A program made the position numbers and the translations under genes. This document shows positions 7,451-15,298 of a stretch of 37,602 nucleotides of DNA, in pieces (position 1 is the first letter of the stretch; every line of letters begins with the position of its first letter). Under the pieces are notes generated by a model. That model worked only from the letters and a program-made list of their open reading frames with translations. It was not told the origin of the DNA and ran no database searches. The DNA comes from JAKQHY01 sp034429475 (GTDB lineage: Bacteria > Chloroflexota > Anaerolineae > B4-G1 > SLSP01): positions 1-37,602 of the forward strand of contig DAOUGD010000326.1 in NCBI GenBank assembly GCA_034429475.1. Reading direction: 5' to 3'.

Positions 7451-7928
7451 AGACCAACGGAAGAGCGAACCCTCTTACACGATTGTCCCCCGTGTCCTGG
7501 TTTTCCTGACCCACCAGCAGGAAGTCCTGTTGCTGCGCGGCGCGCCCGACAAGAAACTGTTTGCGAACCAATACAATGGCCTCGGCGGGCACGTCGAACC
7601 GGGGGAAACCCCCCATCACGCGGCGCTGCGGGAGGTGCGGGAAGAGGCCGGCATCAACGTCGCCCACCTGGATCTGCGGGCGGTGGTTCACATCACGATG
7701 CCGGAGCCGCCAGGGGTGATGCTGTTTGTCTTTGTCGGGGAAACGGCGCGAGAAACCGTGCAGCCTTCGGCGGAGGGCGTGCCGGAGTGGGTAGCGCGTC
7801 ACACGCTGGCCTCCCTGGCGTTGGTGGAAGACCTGCCACATCTGCTGCGGCACATTTTCACGCCAGGGTTGTTGGTATATGGGAACTACACCTTCGACGC
7901 AGACGGCCTCCACGTCGCATTTGAGTGA
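7440..7928 (+). CDS. Nudix hydrolase (8-oxo-dGTP diphosphatase-like)
   Basis: A 162-residue Nudix protein. The Nudix box GHVEPGETPHHAALREVREE (continuing AGI) has the full G-x5-E-x7-RE-x2-EE pattern that binds Mg2+ and hydrolyses nucleoside diphosphate-X bonds. The MutT/NUDT1-type context and size favour sanitising oxidised nucleotides, but the substrate is not determined. ATG 7440 is preferred over ATG 7425 because GGAG sits about 9 nt upstream of it and nothing precedes 7425. The gene overlaps the end of the toroid-protein gene by 11 bp. Its stop codon is only 3 bp from the stop of the converging membrane-protein gene. Confidence 0.88.
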   Translation: MQPEDQRKSEPSYTIVPRVLVFLTHQQEVLLLRGAPDKKLFANQYNGLGGHVEPGETPHHAALREVREEAGINVAHLDLRAVVHITMPEPPGVMLFVFVGETARETVQPSAEGVPEWVARHTLASLALVEDLPHLLRHIFTPGLLVYGNYTFDADGLHVAFE

Positions 7929-7931
7929 GGC

Positions 7932-10565
7932 TCATTCAATGGGCACACGGGCCAGCGTCAAAGACTGCGCCTCCTCTTCGGCGATGGGACGCAGTACCAC
8001 GGGGAAGCGACCGTGCAGTGGTGAAAGCCGCGCCCCGAGCCGGACGCCGGCTAAAAGCAGTCGCGCCGCCGGCCAGCCCAGTCCACTGAGACGGACCGCC
8101 TGCCCCAACTCGGCGATTCCCGCGTCGTCCCACCCCCCCAGCAGCGCCGTCAGGAAGCCGTACAACGGCAGAGTCGGCCCAGTTGCCAGAACCAAATACC
8201 ACAGCGTAAAGCGCCCCCCGGCCAGGCTTTCCATCTCCCACACGTGCGCGCCCCCGTAGTAAAGCAGCCCGGCGGCAGCGACCGGCGCAATCACCGTCTG
8301 CCAGAGATACAAATGGGGACGTACCCTCATCCGCCCCACGGCAATCCAACTGAGCAGGCTGCGCAGCGCGCGCGCCCACCCATAGGCCAGCACAATGCCG
8401 GTCAGCCCCAGAGAGGGGGTAAAGAGCACCAGCAAGCCAATGCGCGCGCCGGCCTCCGCGCTGGTGAGCCACGACACCAGGGCGGGATGATCGCCGGCCT
8501 CCAACAGCCGGTCGGGGAGCCAGACCAGCCATTGCAGCGCCCCCCAGCTGAGTAGCAACCAGCTCCAGGGCGCCGCGCGCGCCTCCGCCACGTAGAATAC
8601 GTCCGTGAGCACGCGAGGGATAACCGGGGCCAGGGTGCTGAGGAGAAACAGGCCAAACCACAGCGCGTAATGAAGCCCCTGGCTGACGTAATAACGCAGC
8701 AGAGTTTCATACTTCATCACCCACGCTTCCACAAAGGCCGGCATCAAACTGGTGTAGAGGCCAGAAGCCAGGGCATCGAACATGGCAACCAACGTCACCG
8801 CCAGCATGAGGTGGGGGCGCGTCGTCGTATCTGGCAGCGTCGCGGCAAGCCAGGTAAGTTGGAATATCGCGCCTACGGCAAAAATCACGCGGCCAAAGGT
8901 AAGTCGCCCGCCGAAACTCAACATCCGCAGCATCACCTGCCGGTCAAAGCGGGGCAGCAAAAGCGCCCGCCCCACAAATCCCAAACGCCCGTAGAGGAAC
9001 CAGCCCACCCCAAAACTGAGCCATTCGGACAGCAGCAGCCCCAGGGTCAGGCCGACCACACTGCCCAGCGCCGCGCCGACCGCAGGATAGCCCGCCCCCC
9101 ACTGTCGCAACCCCAACGCCCCGACGCTCGGCAAAATCACCGCGCCGATCAGCGCCGTGAGATTCACCCACTGCTCGTAATCGAACCGCTGAAGCGCCCG
9201 AAAAAGCAGCCCAAAGCAGCGGAGAAATCCGGGAAACTGGAGCAAGCCGTAGAGCAAGAAGTAGTAAGAAAGATGCGCCAGGGCTGTTTGGGGAAAAACC
9301 AACGTCGCCAGCGCGGTCACGACGACGACTTGCACAGCCCCACTGAGCAATTGCCACCAGAGGTAGAACTGAAAATGCCGAAATGCCACGCGGGGATGAT
9401 GCAGACGGTAGGCCGCGAAATAACGCACCGCTGCCACCCCGGTGCCGACGTCAAACACCAGCCAGGCCGCCTCCAGCCAACGCGCGACTTGTTCCCAGAA
9501 CTGCAACGGCTGCGCCCAGGGCAGCAGCACTTGCGGCAATTCCAGGACGCGATACTGGAATAGGAGAGGAAACAGCATCAGGTACGGTGGAAGCAGACAG
9601 AGCAGTCCGGCCAGAGGCCGGTGAAATCCCGCCGCGCGCCAACCGGTGCGGGCAGCCGGTAGCGTCGCCAGCGCCCGCAAAGGCCCGGCATCAACCGGAT
9701 GCAAGTACAGGTGACGCTCAATCCCGTAGAACCCGACGGCCACCAGGAACGCCAACCCCAGGCTGACGCCAATGGCCGCCTGCCGCACCTGTCCATGCGG
9801 CACCGGTGAAAGGGGATAGTCGGCATAACTCAGCACACGGGAGAGGCCAGCCGCCTCGGCCACCAGCCGGTAAATGAAGTAACGGAAATAAGGCCAGTTG
9901 AACCAGTCGGCGTTTTGCGCGTCGCCGAACCAGGGGCTTACGAAAAAAATCTGGGTGGTTTCCCGCCCGCGCCCGCGCTGGAGAAGGGGTTCGCCGTTGG
10001 CCGTGACAATGATGGGCAACAGCAGGTTGGGGTTAGAGATGACAGTACGCGCCCCAACCATCGGGGCCGACTCCCACGCAATAGCCGTTTGGAGCGGGTC
10101 CGTCTCAGCGGCAAGCGCGATCGTTTCCGCCCCGTCGGAGCGCGCCATGCCGAAGGCGCTGACCCCCAACAGCGTGTTCAAATCCAAAACATTGGTGGGA
10201 AATGTGGGGCCGTTGAAAATAATCAACCCCACATCCCCCTGCCGTACTAACGTATTCAGCCGCAAAGTTTCGGTGGTAGGGGCCTGGTTGTGAATGATAA
10301 CGACCTGCGCTAGGTCAGGTTGATCTACGAGGATAATGTGCGGGGCGGCCTCCCGCAGCGCGGTGAGGATCGGATCGGTGGTCGGCGCAGTCTGCTTCGG
10401 CACGCCGTTGTAATACACCCCCACCGCGCCGGTCGTGGTTTGGGCCAGGCTGATGGCGTAGCTAATCGCGCCCCCCAGCAGCGCGGCCACGAGGCATCCC
10501 ACCCAGCGCCAGACGCGGGCGAATCGGGAGGCGGTGCTCCTGTTTGGCGTAGGGTGAAATGCCAT
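7932..10565 (-). CDS. Large MOP/flippase-like membrane protein with N-terminal exoplasmic domain
   Basis: An 877-residue polytopic membrane protein. A first membrane segment (about 19-41) is followed by a soluble region (about 42-262) with alternating beta and alpha segments such as VVIIHNQAP, GLIIFNGP and TTQIFFVSPWFG. This resembles the class I glutamine-amidotransferase-like domains of some bacterial membrane proteins, but no nucleophilic Cys is visible. From about 263 on there are roughly 14 hydrophobic segments with the look of the MOP superfamily (Wzx, MurJ, MATE): LSFGGRLTFGRVIFAVGAIF and an SLMPAF motif. It may flip lipid-linked sugars; the substrate is unknown. It lies 6 bp downstream of scpB and is likely cotranscribed with amaP-scpB. 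Confidence 0.65.
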   Translation of the reverse strand: MAFHPTPNRSTASRFARVWRWVGCLVAALLGGAISYAISLAQTTTGAVGVYYNGVPKQTAPTTDPILTALREAAPHIILVDQPDLAQVVIIHNQAPTTETLRLNTLVRQGDVGLIIFNGPTFPTNVLDLNTLLGVSAFGMARSDGAETIALAAETDPLQTAIAWESAPMVGARTVISNPNLLLPIIVTANGEPLLQRGRGRETTQIFFVSPWFGDAQNADWFNWPYFRYFIYRLVAEAAGLSRVLSYADYPLSPVPHGQVRQAAIGVSLGLAFLVAVGFYGIERHLYLHPVDAGPLRALATLPAARTGWRAAGFHRPLAGLLCLLPPYLMLFPLLFQYRVLELPQVLLPWAQPLQFWEQVARWLEAAWLVFDVGTGVAAVRYFAAYRLHHPRVAFRHFQFYLWWQLLSGAVQVVVVTALATLVFPQTALAHLSYYFLLYGLLQFPGFLRCFGLLFRALQRFDYEQWVNLTALIGAVILPSVGALGLRQWGAGYPAVGAALGSVVGLTLGLLLSEWLSFGVGWFLYGRLGFVGRALLLPRFDRQVMLRMLSFGGRLTFGRVIFAVGAIFQLTWLAATLPDTTTRPHLMLAVTLVAMFDALASGLYTSLMPAFVEAWVMKYETLLRYYVSQGLHYALWFGLFLLSTLAPVIPRVLTDVFYVAEARAAPWSWLLLSWGALQWLVWLPDRLLEAGDHPALVSWLTSAEAGARIGLLVLFTPSLGLTGIVLAYGWARALRSLLSWIAVGRMRVRPHLYLWQTVIAPVAAAGLLYYGGAHVWEMESLAGGRFTLWYLVLATGPTLPLYGFLTALLGGWDDAGIAELGQAVRLSGLGWPAARLLLAGVRLGARLSPLHGRFPVVLRPIAEEEAQSLTLARVPIE

Positions 10566-10571
10566 ACTTAG

Positions 10572-11111
10572 TTACTGCGCCGGCGCAGCCGCCACGGGCG
10601 ATTTCTGCAAGGGCGGTAAATCCTCCGGCTTTTCCAGGCCGAACTGTTGTAAGAACTCAAAGGTGGTGCCGTAGAGGATAGGCCGCCCCACCGTGTCCGC
10701 GCGCCCGACCTCTTCCACCATGCCCGCCGCCAGCAGGGTGCGCAGCACCCCATCCGAATTAACACCCCGGATGGATTCGATCTGCGGGCGCGTCACCGGC
10801 TGCGCGTAGGCGATGATCGCCAGCGTCTCCAGCGCCGCCTGCGACATCCGCAGGTTGACAGACAGACCCAGCAACTTCTCAATGGCGGGGGCCGCTTCCG
10901 GCGCAGACACCATCTGTATCCGCTGCTTGTGCCGCTGAAGGCGCACCCCGCGCGGCGCCCACTCGGTTTCCAGGGCGACGAGCGCCGCCTCCGTTTCGGC
11001 GACAGTCAGCGCGGCGGCGGCGGCCAGCGCGTCCACCGTCACCGGCTGCGGCGCAGCGAACAACAGCGCCTCGAGCAGCGCCGCCGGCGTCAAAGCAGGC
11101 GACTCGCTCAC
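10572..11111 (-). CDS. scpB: Segregation and condensation protein B
   Basis: A 179-residue ScpB, the winged-helix kleisin-binding subunit of the SMC-ScpA-ScpB condensin that organises and segregates the chromosome. The N-terminal winged helix starts at LLEALLFAAPQPVTVDALA. The second one contains the diagnostic LRMSQAALETLAIIAYAQPV, then TRPQIESIRGVNSDGVLRTL and GRPILYGTT near the end. The GTG start overlaps the amaP stop codon in a GTGA arrangement, which implies coupled translation. scpA and smc are not in the window, whereas scpA usually precedes scpB. A short Ala/Pro-rich tail follows the fold. Confidence 0.93.
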   Translation of the reverse strand: MSESPALTPAALLEALLFAAPQPVTVDALAAAAALTVAETEAALVALETEWAPRGVRLQRHKQRIQMVSAPEAAPAIEKLLGLSVNLRMSQAALETLAIIAYAQPVTRPQIESIRGVNSDGVLRTLLAAGMVEEVGRADTVGRPILYGTTFEFLQQFGLEKPEDLPPLQKSPVAAAPAQ

Positions 11112-11800
11112 GCGCCGATTTTCTCCGCAGAACTATCCGTGCCACCCGTCGACGGCCTGTCCACCGGCAGGGCCGGCGGGCGCAGTTCGCGCGGCGGGGC
11201 CGGGCGCGTCTCGCGTGACGCCGAGGACGGCAGCGGCGGGGGTTCAGGCAGCACACCGCCTGGCGCCGGCGCGACTTTGATGCGCACTTCCGGCTTGCCG
11301 TAGCTTTGCAACCCCAGATCCGACGTCAAGACCGCCTGCACCTTATCTACCAGAGTGGCGGCCAGTTCCGGGACGTTGGCGCCCGCCGTGACCTCCACCC
11401 GCACCACCGCCTGTACCTTGTTGCCCCTGGCGCGAATGTCCGGCTGCACACCGATCACGCCAGAAAGGGGATCGAGCCGGTATTTAAGCTGCTGCACAAT
11501 ACTGGCGTCGTTGATCGTCACCATCCCGCCGGACACCTGCTGCACCCGGATAAAATGCTTGCGCTGCGGGCGCACCTCAAAGAAGATGAGCAGCGCCAAC
11601 ACCGCATCCAGGATAATCGCCAGGACGATGCCGCCGAGGATGCGCACCCACTCCTGCATTGCCCCCAACTGTTCCCCCCAGACGATGAACCACTGCCCGA
11701 CGCCGGACAGAATCGTATTGGGGAAAACACACAGCACGGTTATCCCTACCATCGCCAAAAACAACAACAGAACAATCACCGTACGATTTACTGTATTCAT
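11108..11800 (-). CDS. amaP: AmaP/Asp23-type alkaline shock membrane anchor protein
   Basis: A 230-residue protein with two N-terminal membrane helices (about 8-30 and 52-75) and a cytoplasmic Asp23/DUF322-like domain (about 85-195; VSGGMVTINDASIVQQL and a conserved VRVEVTAGANVPELA). The tail is Pro/Arg-rich (about 195-230). In Firmicutes AmaP anchors Asp23 at the membrane and is linked to the cell-envelope stress response. Here the anchor and an Asp23-like region are in one polypeptide and no separate asp23 gene is nearby. TAAGGAGGGAACTG precedes the ATG. It overlaps scpB by 4 bp. Confidence 0.75.
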   Translation of the reverse strand: MNTVNRTVIVLLLFLAMVGITVLCVFPNTILSGVGQWFIVWGEQLGAMQEWVRILGGIVLAIILDAVLALLIFFEVRPQRKHFIRVQQVSGGMVTINDASIVQQLKYRLDPLSGVIGVQPDIRARGNKVQAVVRVEVTAGANVPELAATLVDKVQAVLTSDLGLQSYGKPEVRIKVAPAPGGVLPEPPPLPSSASRETRPAPPRELRPPALPVDRPSTGGTDSSAEKIGA

Positions 11801-11830
11801 CAGTTCCCTCCTTAAGCCTCAAGTTACGAA

Positions 11831-11925
11831 TGAGGAGTTGCGAGTCAGGAGTTGCGAGTCAGGGGACGTGCAATGATACCGGTCTCCTCACTCCTCACTC
11901 CTCACTCCTATCTCCTATCTCCTAT
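11831..11925. repeat. Inverted pair of heptanucleotide tandem arrays
   Basis: Two arrays with a strict 7-bp period face each other. The left one (11831-11865) has five units: TGAGGAG, then TTGCGAG and TCA-GGAG types in alternation. The right one (11884-11925) has three copies of CTCCTCA followed by three of CTCCTAT. TGAGGAG is the exact complement of CTCCTCA, so the transcript can form a long stem. The right array overlaps the stop codon of the UbiD-family gene, and the left one sits just upstream of amaP. Confidence 0.8.
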
Positions 11926-13208
11926 TCATATTTTACCCGCAAATACCCCTGTCGCTCGTCGCCCCAGGGAATGGTGGCGTCCAACCCTAATTTGGCCGCG
12001 CGGGCCTTCTGACCCGGCAACTGTCGCGCCGAGGGGTCAAGGCTGGAACTGGGCCGGTCAGGGAAGAGGATCAAGTCCCGGTCGGCCTGGAAGCGGGTGG
12101 CGATAGCCCATTCGACGTCGGCAGAGTCGTAAAGGTTCACGTCCGTGTCCACCACGACCACGTGCTTGAGCGAGTTGTGTCCCTGGAAGGCGGCCGCGAT
12201 GGCGTGCGCGCCGTCGTCGGGGCCGGCCTTCTCAATTTGCACCACCGCGTGCAGCCACGAGCAGCCGCCGGGCGTGATGCTGACCCCGGTACATTTCACC
12301 ACCTTGTTCACTGCGGCGAAGATGGTCGGCTCGCGCGGCATCCCCATCAAATTCTTGTGCTCCAGGCCGGCGGGCAGCAGCGCATGAAAGATGGGATCGC
12401 GGCGGCGGGTGATCGCTGTGACGCGGAAGACCGGCTGCTTGCGGATACCATCCATCGTCCCGGTCAGATCGGGGAAAGGGCCTTCCGCCGCGAACTCGTG
12501 AGTCAGTACGCCTTCCAACACCAGCTCGGCATCGGCGGGAATATCCAGCGGTACCGTCCGCGCGCGCACCGTGGGCGAGGGAGCCAACGCCTGGGCCACA
12601 TGGAGTTCATCCACACCTTTGGCGGGCGACATGGCGGCGGCCAGCAGAATGTGCGGCGGCACACCAACGCAGACGGCCATCGGCAATCCGTCCGGCGCCT
12701 TGAGCCAGGCAGTATGCGTGCCGCGCTGCTCTACGATGCGCCCCACCAAACGCTCCTTGCCAATGCACATCAGGCGGTGAAAGCACACGTTGCGGCCATA
12801 CTCCGGGTCTTGAATCACGGCTACACCAGCGGTGATGTACGGCCCACCGTCCTGTGGATGATAACGCGGGATGGGGATGCGGGTGAGGTCCACGTCTGAT
12901 TCAACCACCTCCTGACATGGCGCCTCCGTGACGGTGGGGGTGGGTCGAGGATGTGCCGCGGCCTCGGCCATCCGCACGACCAGATCGGCAACCGAGCAAC
13001 CCACCGCGCGGGCAAAGTGGACACGCTGGGCCACGTACCCCGCCGCGAGCCGCCAATCCGGGAAACCTGGCAGGTTCTCGAAGAGCAGCGGACGGCCATC
13101 ATGCCGCGCAATGACTCGCGCGACCGCGAACTCTGGCGCGCATGGTTCAGCGATGTGCGTCAATTCCCCAGAATCATCTAATTGGGCTAGAAAAGTGCGT
13201 AAATCCAT
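11922..13208 (-). CDS. UbiD-family prenyl-FMN-dependent decarboxylase
   Basis: A 428-residue member of the UbiD family, which reversibly decarboxylates aromatic or alpha,beta-unsaturated acids with prenylated FMN. Family features are the IPRYHPQDGGPYITAGV segment, the AAEGPFPDLTG loop that supplies an acidic catalytic residue, a CSWLHAVVQIEKAG strand and KHVVVVDTDVNLYDSADVEW near the C-terminus. The length is somewhat shorter than E. coli UbiD (about 500). The substrate cannot be assigned: quinone precursor or an aromatic acid are both possible. No ubiX for the cofactor is in the window. CAGGAGAGGCCC precedes the ATG. It follows thiI at 120 bp. Confidence 0.87.
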   Translation of the reverse strand: MDLRTFLAQLDDSGELTHIAEPCAPEFAVARVIARHDGRPLLFENLPGFPDWRLAAGYVAQRVHFARAVGCSVADLVVRMAEAAAHPRPTPTVTEAPCQEVVESDVDLTRIPIPRYHPQDGGPYITAGVAVIQDPEYGRNVCFHRLMCIGKERLVGRIVEQRGTHTAWLKAPDGLPMAVCVGVPPHILLAAAMSPAKGVDELHVAQALAPSPTVRARTVPLDIPADAELVLEGVLTHEFAAEGPFPDLTGTMDGIRKQPVFRVTAITRRRDPIFHALLPAGLEHKNLMGMPREPTIFAAVNKVVKCTGVSITPGGCSWLHAVVQIEKAGPDDGAHAIAAAFQGHNSLKHVVVVDTDVNLYDSADVEWAIATRFQADRDLILFPDRPSSSLDPSARQLPGQKARAAKLGLDATIPWGDERQGYLRVKYE

Positions 13209-13225
13209 GGGCCTCTCCTGGAAAC

Positions 13226-13260
13226 AGTCTCAAGTCCAAAGTCAAAAGTCGAAAATCTGA
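13226..13260. repeat. Five-unit 7-bp tandem repeat upstream of the UbiD-family gene
   Basis: AGTC recurs at 13226, 13233, 13240 and 13247 and AATC at 13254, giving five units with an exact 7-bp period. It lies in the 120-bp gap between thiI and the UbiD-family gene. Only one arm is visible here. Confidence 0.65.
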
Positions 13261-13328
13261 AAGGGTGCACTGCCTACGATTCTGGCCGGTGGCTGACCGC
13301 GCCAGTTAGAATACCCTCGTCTCATTTT

Positions 13329-14492
13329 CTACCACGTCAGCGGCAGTGTTTCTACATAACCGGCCAGCGTCTCTTCGACCAGAGCGGGCATGTCTATTTG
13401 CGCCTCAATCGCGTTGACCTCTTCCAACCGCGCCCACGTCGCTGGGTGGCGACCGTGCATGGAGCACGGGTCCTGATACGGTTGGATGGAAAGCTCGTAG
13501 GTGGCGATGGCCTTAGCCAGGTTGACGATTTCGATCTTGTCCATGCCGATCAGCGGACGCAGAATGGGCCAGGTCGTGGCCTGCTCAATTAGGTGGATGT
13601 TCTGCAAGGTTTGCGAAGCCACCTGCCCCACGCTGTCGCCCGTGACGAGGGCCAGCGCTTTGCGGCGGCGCGCAATCCGCTCGGCGACGCACATCATGAA
13701 CCGCCGGAAGACCACCGTGGTCACACGGGTGTTAATGGTCGCAAGGGCGCTTTCAAAGGGCGCGGCAGAAACCATGAACAACGTCCCCGCCAACCGATGC
13801 GGCGCCAACACGGCCCGCGCCATCGCCACAATTTTGGCAGCATGGATCGCTCCCTGGGTGGGGAGCAGGTGAAAATGCAGGAAGTCGGACGTACAGCCGC
13901 GCTTGAGCAACATGTGCGCGGCCACCGGGGAATCAATCCCGCCGGAGAGCAGCGTCAACACGCGCCCGCTGATGCCCACCGGCAGTCCTCCCGCCCCGGA
14001 AATCCGCCGGAGGAACAGGTAAGCGCCCTCTGCGTAAATCTGAATGTTGAGCGTGATGTCCGGGTCTACGAGCCGGACGGGAGCGTGGGTCAGCGCCACA
14101 AGGCGCGCGCCGATTTCCCCACTGACCTCCTGTGACGTCATCGGGAAGCGCTTATTGCCCCGGTTGGTCGCCACCCTGAACGTCGTCGCCGGGCCGATCA
14201 CGCCATCCGCCAGCTCCAACGCCGCAGCGGCCATTGCCTCAAAATCGGCGGACACGACGCGCGCCGGCGCAAAGTAGGCGATCCCGAAAATGCGCCGCAG
14301 CCGGGCCTCCAAAGCGTCTGAGGGAATATCCGCAGCCGCCTCCAGCAGAAAATAGCCGTGCAAGCGGCGGAGGGTGATGTCACCCAGGTCGGCCAACACA
14401 GTGCGGATGTTGGCAACCAGCCGGCGCTCAAAATCTATGCGATTGTGGCCTTTCAGGCCCAACTCGCCATAATGGATGATGTAAGTTTGCAT
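13329..14492 (-). CDS. thiI: tRNA 4-thiouridine sulfurtransferase
   Basis: A 387-residue ThiI of the short type, without the C-terminal rhodanese domain. It has an N-terminal ferredoxin-like region and THUMP domain (about 1-165; YGELGLKGHNR, then RIFGI), and a PP-loop AANH domain (about 175-387) with SGGIDSPVA and LVTGDSVGQVASQTL. C343 in YQDPCSMHG aligns with the conserved Cys of the E. coli AANH domain. It adenylates U8 of tRNA and installs sulfur, and in some bacteria also serves thiamine synthesis. As in Bacillus-type ThiI lacking rhodanese, sulfur would come directly from a cysteine desulfurase, which is not in the window. GGAGG lies about 11 nt before the ATG. A promoter is visible at 14516-14544. 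Confidence 0.93.
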   Translation of the reverse strand: MQTYIIHYGELGLKGHNRIDFERRLVANIRTVLADLGDITLRRLHGYFLLEAAADIPSDALEARLRRIFGIAYFAPARVVSADFEAMAAAALELADGVIGPATTFRVATNRGNKRFPMTSQEVSGEIGARLVALTHAPVRLVDPDITLNIQIYAEGAYLFLRRISGAGGLPVGISGRVLTLLSGGIDSPVAAHMLLKRGCTSDFLHFHLLPTQGAIHAAKIVAMARAVLAPHRLAGTLFMVSAAPFESALATINTRVTTVVFRRFMMCVAERIARRRKALALVTGDSVGQVASQTLQNIHLIEQATTWPILRPLIGMDKIEIVNLAKAIATYELSIQPYQDPCSMHGRHPATWARLEEVNAIEAQIDMPALVEETLAGYVETLPLTW

Positions 14493-14515
14493 TCAGGGGA
14501 AATCCTCCAGACCCG

Positions 14516-14544
14516 ATCATAACACAGAGTACAGGTAAAGACAA
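14516..14544 (-). promoter_or_regulatory. Predicted sigma-70 promoter for thiI
   Basis: On the minus strand TTGTCT (14544-14539), a 17-bp spacer and TATGAT (14521-14516), which match 4 and 5 of 6. It sits directly behind the terminator of the upstream surface-protein gene and 24 bp before the thiI start codon, so thiI begins a new transcription unit. Confidence 0.5.
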
Positions 14545-14575
14545 CAAAAAGCGGCGTGTCGGATAACACGCCGCT
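14545..14575 (-). terminator. Intrinsic terminator of the SdrD-like gene
   Basis: A perfect 10-bp stem (14550-14559 with 14566-14575, AGCGGCGTGT and its complement) with a 6-nt loop, followed on the minus strand by a run of T residues. It lies 17 bp after the stop codon. Confidence 0.85.
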
Positions 14576-14592
14576 TGCGGAGCAATGTCGCC

Positions 14593-15171
14593 TTACTGTT
14601 TCCGGCGCGCGCGCAGTCCCAGGCCCACCGAGGTCAGCCCGCCCAGGCCCAAGAACGCCAGGCTGCCGAGTACAATGGGATCGAGCAGCATACCGGCCGC
14701 CGGCAGCGTCGCCGCTACGGTCTTGGCCGAACCACTGCGGCTCGGATACAATCCCAGGTACGCATACGCCACGTGGCCGCCATCCTTCCCCGGCACGTTG
14801 ACACCAAGCGTGGTAGGGGTCGTAGCCACGTAACCATCGGGGACATTATAGGTAATTTGCCACCACCCTTTCTTAAGCGGCGCCGGGCCATAGTAACCGG
14901 TCGCATACGTATTGCCGGCCTCGTCCTTTTCACGCCATTCCGAATAGTAGGTATGGCTGTAGGTCCCCTGGCTGATAGTGAAGTAAACCCAGCCCACGCC
15001 CTTTTCACCGGCGTCCATCTTTCCGTTGCGATTCATGTCCAGGAAAGCAGCGCCACGGATAGTCCCCTCATCTGGACCCCACTCAGCCCGCGCTGCGGCA
15101 ACGGAGAATAGCGCCAGCAGGCAAATTGCCACCAGCCCCAGATGACGCGCCCATTTTGGTAGGTTCAACAT
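14593..15171 (-). CDS. SdrD B-like surface protein with LPXTG-like sorting signal
   Basis: A 192-residue exported protein. A signal peptide (about 1-29, ending AAARA) precedes an SdrD B/Cna-B-like domain with the calcium-loop pattern FLDMNRNGKMDAGEKGVGWV (about 43-62). A sorting-type C-terminus consists of LPAAG, a hydrophobic stretch and a basic RARRKQ end. LPAAG departs from LPXTG at the Thr, so recognition by a sortase is probable but not certain. No sortase gene is in the window. The start at 15171 is chosen because AAGGAGGACAAAG precedes it; an in-frame ATG 24 bp further upstream has no such site. The gene has its own strong promoter and terminator. Confidence 0.8.
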   Translation of the reverse strand: MLNLPKWARHLGLVAICLLALFSVAAARAEWGPDEGTIRGAAFLDMNRNGKMDAGEKGVGWVYFTISQGTYSHTYYSEWREKDEAGNTYATGYYGPAPLKKGWWQITYNVPDGYVATTPTTLGVNVPGKDGGHVAYAYLGLYPSRSGSAKTVAATLPAAGMLLDPIVLGSLAFLGLGGLTSVGLGLRARRKQ

Positions 15172-15262
15172 CTTTGTCCTCCTTGTAGAACTCATTGCTA
15201 TCCTAAGCTATACAACAGGTTTGCATAACAAACGGTTTCTTTGGTTTTATCCGTTTGAGTTT

Positions 15263-15291
15263 ATTATAGGAGATAACTGTAGGGTAGTCAA
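15263..15291 (-). promoter_or_regulatory. Strong predicted sigma-70 promoter for the SdrD-like gene
   Basis: On the minus strand TTGACT (15291-15286), a 17-bp spacer and a perfect TATAAT (15268-15263). Transcription would start near 15256, giving a leader of about 85 nt. Confidence 0.65.
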
Positions 15292-15298
15292 GTAAATG

